The notes below the pieces were generated by a model. The model searched no databases, was not told the DNA's origin, and saw only the letters and a list, made by a program, of their open reading frames with translations. Positions 58,227 to 64,000 of a DNA stretch of 64,000 bases are shown here, in pieces. The translations under genes were made by a program, and so were the position numbers. Numbering within the stretch: position 1 is the first letter of the stretch; each line of letters opens with the position of its first letter. The DNA is from Nannocystis pusilla (GTDB taxonomy: Bacteria > Myxococcota_A > Polyangia > Nannocystales > Nannocystaceae), in assembly GCF_026626665.1 (NCBI RefSeq), contig NZ_JAPNKE010000002.1, positions 6,797,168-6,861,167 of the forward strand, given 5' to 3'.

Positions 58227-58983
58227 CCGGCTCGCATCCCGGAGACCGGCGATGCCAGAGCCCGCGTCCCGATCCTCGACGACAAGGGCACCATCACCCG
58301 CTCCGCGCTCCACGCCAGCGACGGCGTCCGCATCCTCGGCGCCGCCGCCCTGATGATGGGGAGCCGGGCCGCCGCGATGGCCTGGCCGATGGACTGATCC
58401 GCTCGCATCTGGCCTTTCGGACGTCCGTCCCTTCGACCAGCTCGCTCTCGCCATGCCCTCCCACTGGCTCGGTGCTCCCCACGAGGGGGCCATCTTGTCC
58501 TGCGCACACGCGCCAGTGAGCTCGCAGCGACGTGTCGCCTCGCCGAAGAGGTTCGGACGTCCTCGCTGCGGGCCGCTCGCGCGCTGCCGCGCTCGCCGCT
58601 CCTCGAGCTGAAGCGACGCGCTCGACCTCGGTCTCCGAGCCGTCCTCCGGGCCAGGTCCTCACTGGCTCCTTCGCCCCGGCCTCCGCATGCATCGCCCCC
58701 GGCAAGGGCGACCGCGCCCGAGCGGCGTGGAGCGGCCTCGACGGCTCCCTCGGCTCGCAGGGACCCGTCTTTTCATTTTTTAACTCATGTTTAAAAAGAA
58801 GCATCCATCGTGGTTAATCGGGTCCTGAAGACCACATCGGGTCCATTTTTTTTAATCCGTTGTAAAAATTTTGGATGCCCTCTACCGTGCAGCGATGGCC
58901 CGATGGCGCGTCGATCGCGGACTGACGTGATGCGCCGCTCCGTTCGCCCGCACCCATCACTCGCACCTTTGAGGAGGCCCTCG
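58227..58983. other. Long intergenic region, AT-rich near 58775-58880
   Basis: About 750 bp without a supported gene. Short frames in it are Arg/Ser/Pro-rich noise. The stretch 58775-58880 is strikingly AT-rich for this DNA, with TTTTTCATTTTTT, TTTAAAAAG, a run of eight T and AAAAATTTT. The phrase GGGTCCTGAAGACCACATCGGG near 58819 resembles the palindrome family. This stretch may carry the promoter of the RoxA-like gene. Confidence 0.5.
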
Positions 58984-61245
<2,262 letters not shown>

Positions 61246-61643
61246 GGCCGCCCTCGCGGGCGCGTACATCGGGGCCGTGAGGGCGAGCTACGGCGCCGGG
61301 GTGCAGGGATTTTACTTGTTTCGAAGCGGGACTGTCACGATTGGCCCGGACGGGAAAGCAAATCCCCCGCCGGTTCTCGGGAAGAATATCGCTGGGGCCA
61401 GCTTGAGCGCGATCGTCGCTGAATGGCGCGAAGCGGCTGGCTCCGACCCCAGAGCGCAGCTTCTGATGGTCATTGCCTCGTCCTGAGGCTGGCGCCGACC
61501 CCCATGCAGGTGGTGCCGCCCAGTCGGGCTTCGGCGCGAGCATCTCGACTTCGCCGTCGACACGGCTGCGGAGTCTCTGGAGAGCAGGAGGTGCTCCTGA
61601 TGAACCGCGGCGCTGGACCTTCGCGCCGCGCGCCTCGATACGC
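61246..61643. other. Intergenic region, nothing recognised
   Basis: About 400 bp between convergent genes. A 69-codon GTG frame (61277-61486) exists but shows no family or ribosome site. Nothing else is seen. Confidence 0.4.
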
Positions 61644-62317
61644 TCATGGACGCCCGTCGCGTGATGGGCTGGCTCGCCCGGGCTCGACGTCGAGCACCCA
61701 CAAATATGGGCCGCCGCGACGGGCGACGTACGGCGACATTTCGATGACCCGAGCCTTCACCGTCGCCGCGCGTCCGGAATCGCCGCCCGCCGGAGCGTTC
61801 GCCAGCAGGTAGGCAGTGCCGTCGTCGGCCTCGAACACGAGGTAGCGCTCACCCTCGAGCTTGGTGCCCGGTCCACCGACGCGCTCCTGGAACGTCCCCG
61901 CGAGTCGGCGCTCGGCGAGGACGGCGACGAATGGAGCGTCCGTCGTCGCTCCGGGAGCGAGCCGGAGCGTCTCGACACGGAAGTGCGGCGCCAGGATCGC
62001 CTGTCCCTCCGGCTGGTACACGGCGCCGGTCACCTGCACGCGCTGGCCTTCGAAGGCCGCGAGCCATGGTTCGGGGCGGTACGCGACGACCCAGCGCACG
62101 CCGTCGTCGCGTTCGAGCCACACCCCCTGGAACTTCTTGTCGCCCGGCTCGGCGTCGACGCGCACGGTCGCCGTGAACTCGTCGGCCACGGGCTTTTCGG
62201 GGGGTTGTTCGCGGACGGCGGCGCGGAGTTCGACGAGGCCGCTGGCGGCTCGACCGGAGCTGCGGGGCTGCAAGCCATACTCAAACCGACGGCGAGCGTG
62301 ACGGGGTTGCGGACCAC
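61644..62317 (-). CDS. Lipoprotein with predicted OB-fold-like domain, one apparent frameshift
   Basis: From GTG 62317: VVRNPVTLAVGLSMACSPA, a short lipobox leader, then PPAASSNSAPPSANNPP. In the CCCCCC run near 62204 one base is missing; the other frame continues EKPVADEFTATVRVDAEPG, VWLERDDGVRWVVAYRPEPW, FEGQRVQVTGAVYQPEGQA, typical of small OB-fold (tRNA_anti/NirD-like) beta barrels. A second similar module follows (LVFEADDGTAYLLANAP, GGPYLWVLDVEPG). Restored length 224 residues. Unknown function; envelope-located. Confidence 0.65.
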
Positions 62318-62531
62318 GCCGAAGCGTATCGTCACTGGAGCCGGGAAGGTGGGTCCCAGCGCCCGCTGGGCGTCGCCATCTCCAAATGCCGCGAGTGGGC
62401 GACGAGAAGGCGCGCAGGCGCGCGTGCAAGGACCGGCTCGTTTCCTAAAAATCCCGAGAAAGATCTCGGGGCCGGGAACCTCGCGGTCGGGCGTCCGTGG
62501 GACGCTGCGAACGAAGGTACGGTTCTTGTCG

Positions 62532-63845
62532 ATGCGCCACGGCCTGCTCGCGCTGCTCGCCACTTTCGCCTGCACCCCGGACACCACCGGTCCGGTCTCG
62601 GCGGCGGCGCCGGCCGGCGCTCTCGCGGCCGCACGGGTGGTGCCGCCCGTGACGACCCACCCGCGCCCGCGCGACGCCGCCGAGTCCGCCGCGTGGGAGG
62701 CTCCGCTGCGCTGCGATCGCGCGATCCGTTGCGGCGAGATCGGGGCCTCCGAGCGGGAGCGATGTCTGCGCGTGACCCGGCGCAAGAGCGTCCTCCACGG
62801 CACCGAGCGCGCCCTGAAGGCGGGCCGCTATCGCTTCGATCCGGCGCTCGCCGCCGACTGCCTGAAATTCCTCGCCGAGGCGCCATGCCACGTCGCGTAC
62901 GAGGTGATCCCGGACGGCTGTCTGAGCGACGCCGGCTTGTACCCCGCGGTGCCGCCCGGCGGCGCGTGCGAGCACAAGGATGAGTGCATCGAGGGCACCT
63001 GCACCGGCACGATCGGCTGCCCGGGGGTCTGCCGGGCGCACACGTCCGAGGTCGGCGGGCGCTGCGATCGGGACACACCGTGCAGCGAGCACCTCTTCTG
63101 CGGCGGCGAGACCTGTCGCCCGCGCGGCGACCTCGGCGCGGCTTGCAGCGGCATCGGGGGCACCGGGGAGGGCTGTCGACCTGGCCTCCTATGTCAATAC
63201 CCGCCCGACGGCGGCCCGCACGAACCGCGGCTTGCACGACCCGGCACGTGCCAGCCTCCGCGCGGCCTCGGTCAATCGTGCCGGAGAACCGTGCTCGACC
63301 ACGACGACTGCGCCGTCGAGTACTTCTGTGACTTCGGTCTTGCCGTGCCCGTATGCCGCGTGCGGCTGCCGGCGGGAGCCGCGTGTCCTTCGGTCGATGC
63401 GTGTGCCGACGGCCTGCGTTGCGACGGCCTCTGGCTCGCCGATCGCTCCACCGTCTCCGACATCGGCCATATGGTCCGCCGCGACGAGGTGCGCGCGGTG
63501 GTCAGGCCCGGCGTCTGTCGCCCCGTCGCCGACCAGGGCAGTGCCTGCGAATTCACCGCCGACGGCACGCGCTGCCCCGCCGACATGCTTTGCAGCGAGG
63601 ACGGCGTCTGCGTCGCGCGCCGCGACACCGGCTCGGCCTGCGAGAGCGACGACGACTGCGGCGACACGCTCTTCTGCGACCCGACCAGCGGCACCTGCCG
63701 GCCCGAGCTCGACCTCGGCGAACCTTGCTCGCCCGTCGCGACGGACGACGACGCCTGCATGTTCCAAACCTGCGACCCCTGTCTATTCGGCACCTGCGAC
63801 CCGAGCACCCGGCGCTGCGTCCCCGACTGCCGCCCCGACGACTGA
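62532..63845 (+). CDS. Cys-rich lipoprotein, unknown function
   Basis: 437 residues from ATG 62532. The leader MRHGLLALLATFACTPD is a lipobox. About 45 cysteines follow, in repeated blocks of the form GGxCDRDTPCSEHLFCGGETC, GSACESDDDCGDTLFC and DLGEPCSPV. These short dicysteine modules are common in myxobacterial surface proteins and resemble Dickkopf-N-like Cys-rich regions. The N-terminal 60 residues after the linker contain LRCDRAIRCGEIGASER. No enzymatic motif. It is divergent from the OB-fold lipoprotein across 214 bp. Confidence 0.85.
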   Translation: MRHGLLALLATFACTPDTTGPVSAAAPAGALAAARVVPPVTTHPRPRDAAESAAWEAPLRCDRAIRCGEIGASERERCLRVTRRKSVLHGTERALKAGRYRFDPALAADCLKFLAEAPCHVAYEVIPDGCLSDAGLYPAVPPGGACEHKDECIEGTCTGTIGCPGVCRAHTSEVGGRCDRDTPCSEHLFCGGETCRPRGDLGAACSGIGGTGEGCRPGLLCQYPPDGGPHEPRLARPGTCQPPRGLGQSCRRTVLDHDDCAVEYFCDFGLAVPVCRVRLPAGAACPSVDACADGLRCDGLWLADRSTVSDIGHMVRRDEVRAVVRPGVCRPVADQGSACEFTADGTRCPADMLCSEDGVCVARRDTGSACESDDDCGDTLFCDPTSGTCRPELDLGEPCSPVATDDDACMFQTCDPCLFGTCDPSTRRCVPDCRPDD

Positions 63846-63916
63846 CGCGCTTCCTCGGCGACCTTCACCTTCGCCCGTCGCTCGCCGTCCGCACCTGCTC
63901 GGGCACGGCTCGCTGC

Positions 63917-64000
63917 CTACGGCTCGAGCGACATCGCCTCGCCGCGGATGTTGACCACGAACGCCCGACCGTCGATGGCGAGTCCCGCGACCGCCGTGCC
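63917..64000 (-). CDS. C-terminal end of a gene entering from the right edge
   Basis: On the reverse strand 27 codons read GTAVAGLAIDGRAFVVNIRG, EAMSLEP and a TAG at 63917-63919, with strong GC3 bias. The phrase is like the last strand of a beta-propeller or lipoprotein. The rest lies outside the window, so nothing more can be said. Confidence 0.5.
   Translation of the reverse strand, partial: GTAVAGLAIDGRAFVVNIRGEAMSLEP

Noticed and set aside
58256..58398. Short frame ending RILGAAALMMGSRAAAMAW
   Set aside because: Only about 45 codons after a stop, no start or homology. Not enough to call a gene fragment.
61277..61486. Small gene of 69 codons
   Set aside because: No ribosome site, family match or distinctive codon bias. 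Left as intergenic.

Overview
The window is very GC-rich DNA from a myxobacterium, most likely of the Nannocystaceae/Haliangiaceae type. The clues are soldered Ser/Thr kinase-TPR proteins, Cys-rich DUF4215-type lipoproteins, lipoproteins with Ser/Thr/Gly linkers after the lipobox, CHRD, KTSC and Uma2 proteins, an FHA-sigma54 regulator and a RoxA-like dihaem protein. Genus and species cannot be read from the sequence.

Layout. 1-4.0 kb: 3' part of a large adenine-specific DNA methyltransferase. 4.0-7.1 kb: a visibly AT-richer three-gene cassette (TIGR04255 protein, helical partner, predicted papain-like protein) lying between a truncated gene and a decayed lipoprotein gene. 7.4-13 kb: CHRD lipoprotein, small lipoprotein, membrane protein, tRNA-Arg(CCG), VOC protein, AraC regulator, tri-haem membrane cytochrome. 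13-20 kb: PAS/GAF histidine kinase, mutY, murC-murB-bolA. 20-26.5 kb: Uma2 protein, peroxiredoxin, DsbA-like protein and a PaoABC-type molybdenum aldehyde oxidoreductase in one run, then a STAS protein. 26.6-30.3 kb: an AlbA_2 (Schlafen-like) gene translationally coupled to a ParA-like ATPase, divergent from a Mod-type DNA methyltransferase. 30.5-37.5 kb: kinase-TPR protein, two lipoproteins, LysR regulator. 37.6-45.8 kb: SDR, DUF457 membrane protein, SMI1/KNR4-like protein and partner, MpaB-type oxygenase, lipoprotein methyltransferase, TIGR02587/TIGR02588 pair, CPBP fragment. 45.8-54.9 kb: signalling block with two more kinase-TPR proteins, a paralogous lipoprotein pair and an FHA-sigma54 activator. 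55.4-64 kb: divergent EF-Tu paralogue, lipoproteins, KTSC protein, RoxA-like protein, Cys-rich lipoprotein.

Two window-wide patterns matter more than any single gene. First, a family of short palindromes related to CATGTCC-N(3-6)-GGACATG recurs more than 30 times, between genes, across stop codons and inside reading frames. Second, about 15 otherwise well-conserved genes carry one apparent frameshift, usually equivalent to a missing base and several times at GCGCGC tracts or C/G runs. This is far too many for natural decay of housekeeping genes such as murC and mutY, so it most likely reflects assembly indels. Frameshifted genes are therefore annotated as intact genes with a sequence caveat.

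The best candidates for an undescribed system are the TIGR04255 cassette at 4.4-6.4 kb, the AlbA_2/ParA/Mod locus at 26.6-30.3 kb, the EF-Tu paralogue at 55.4 kb, and the dispersed palindrome family.
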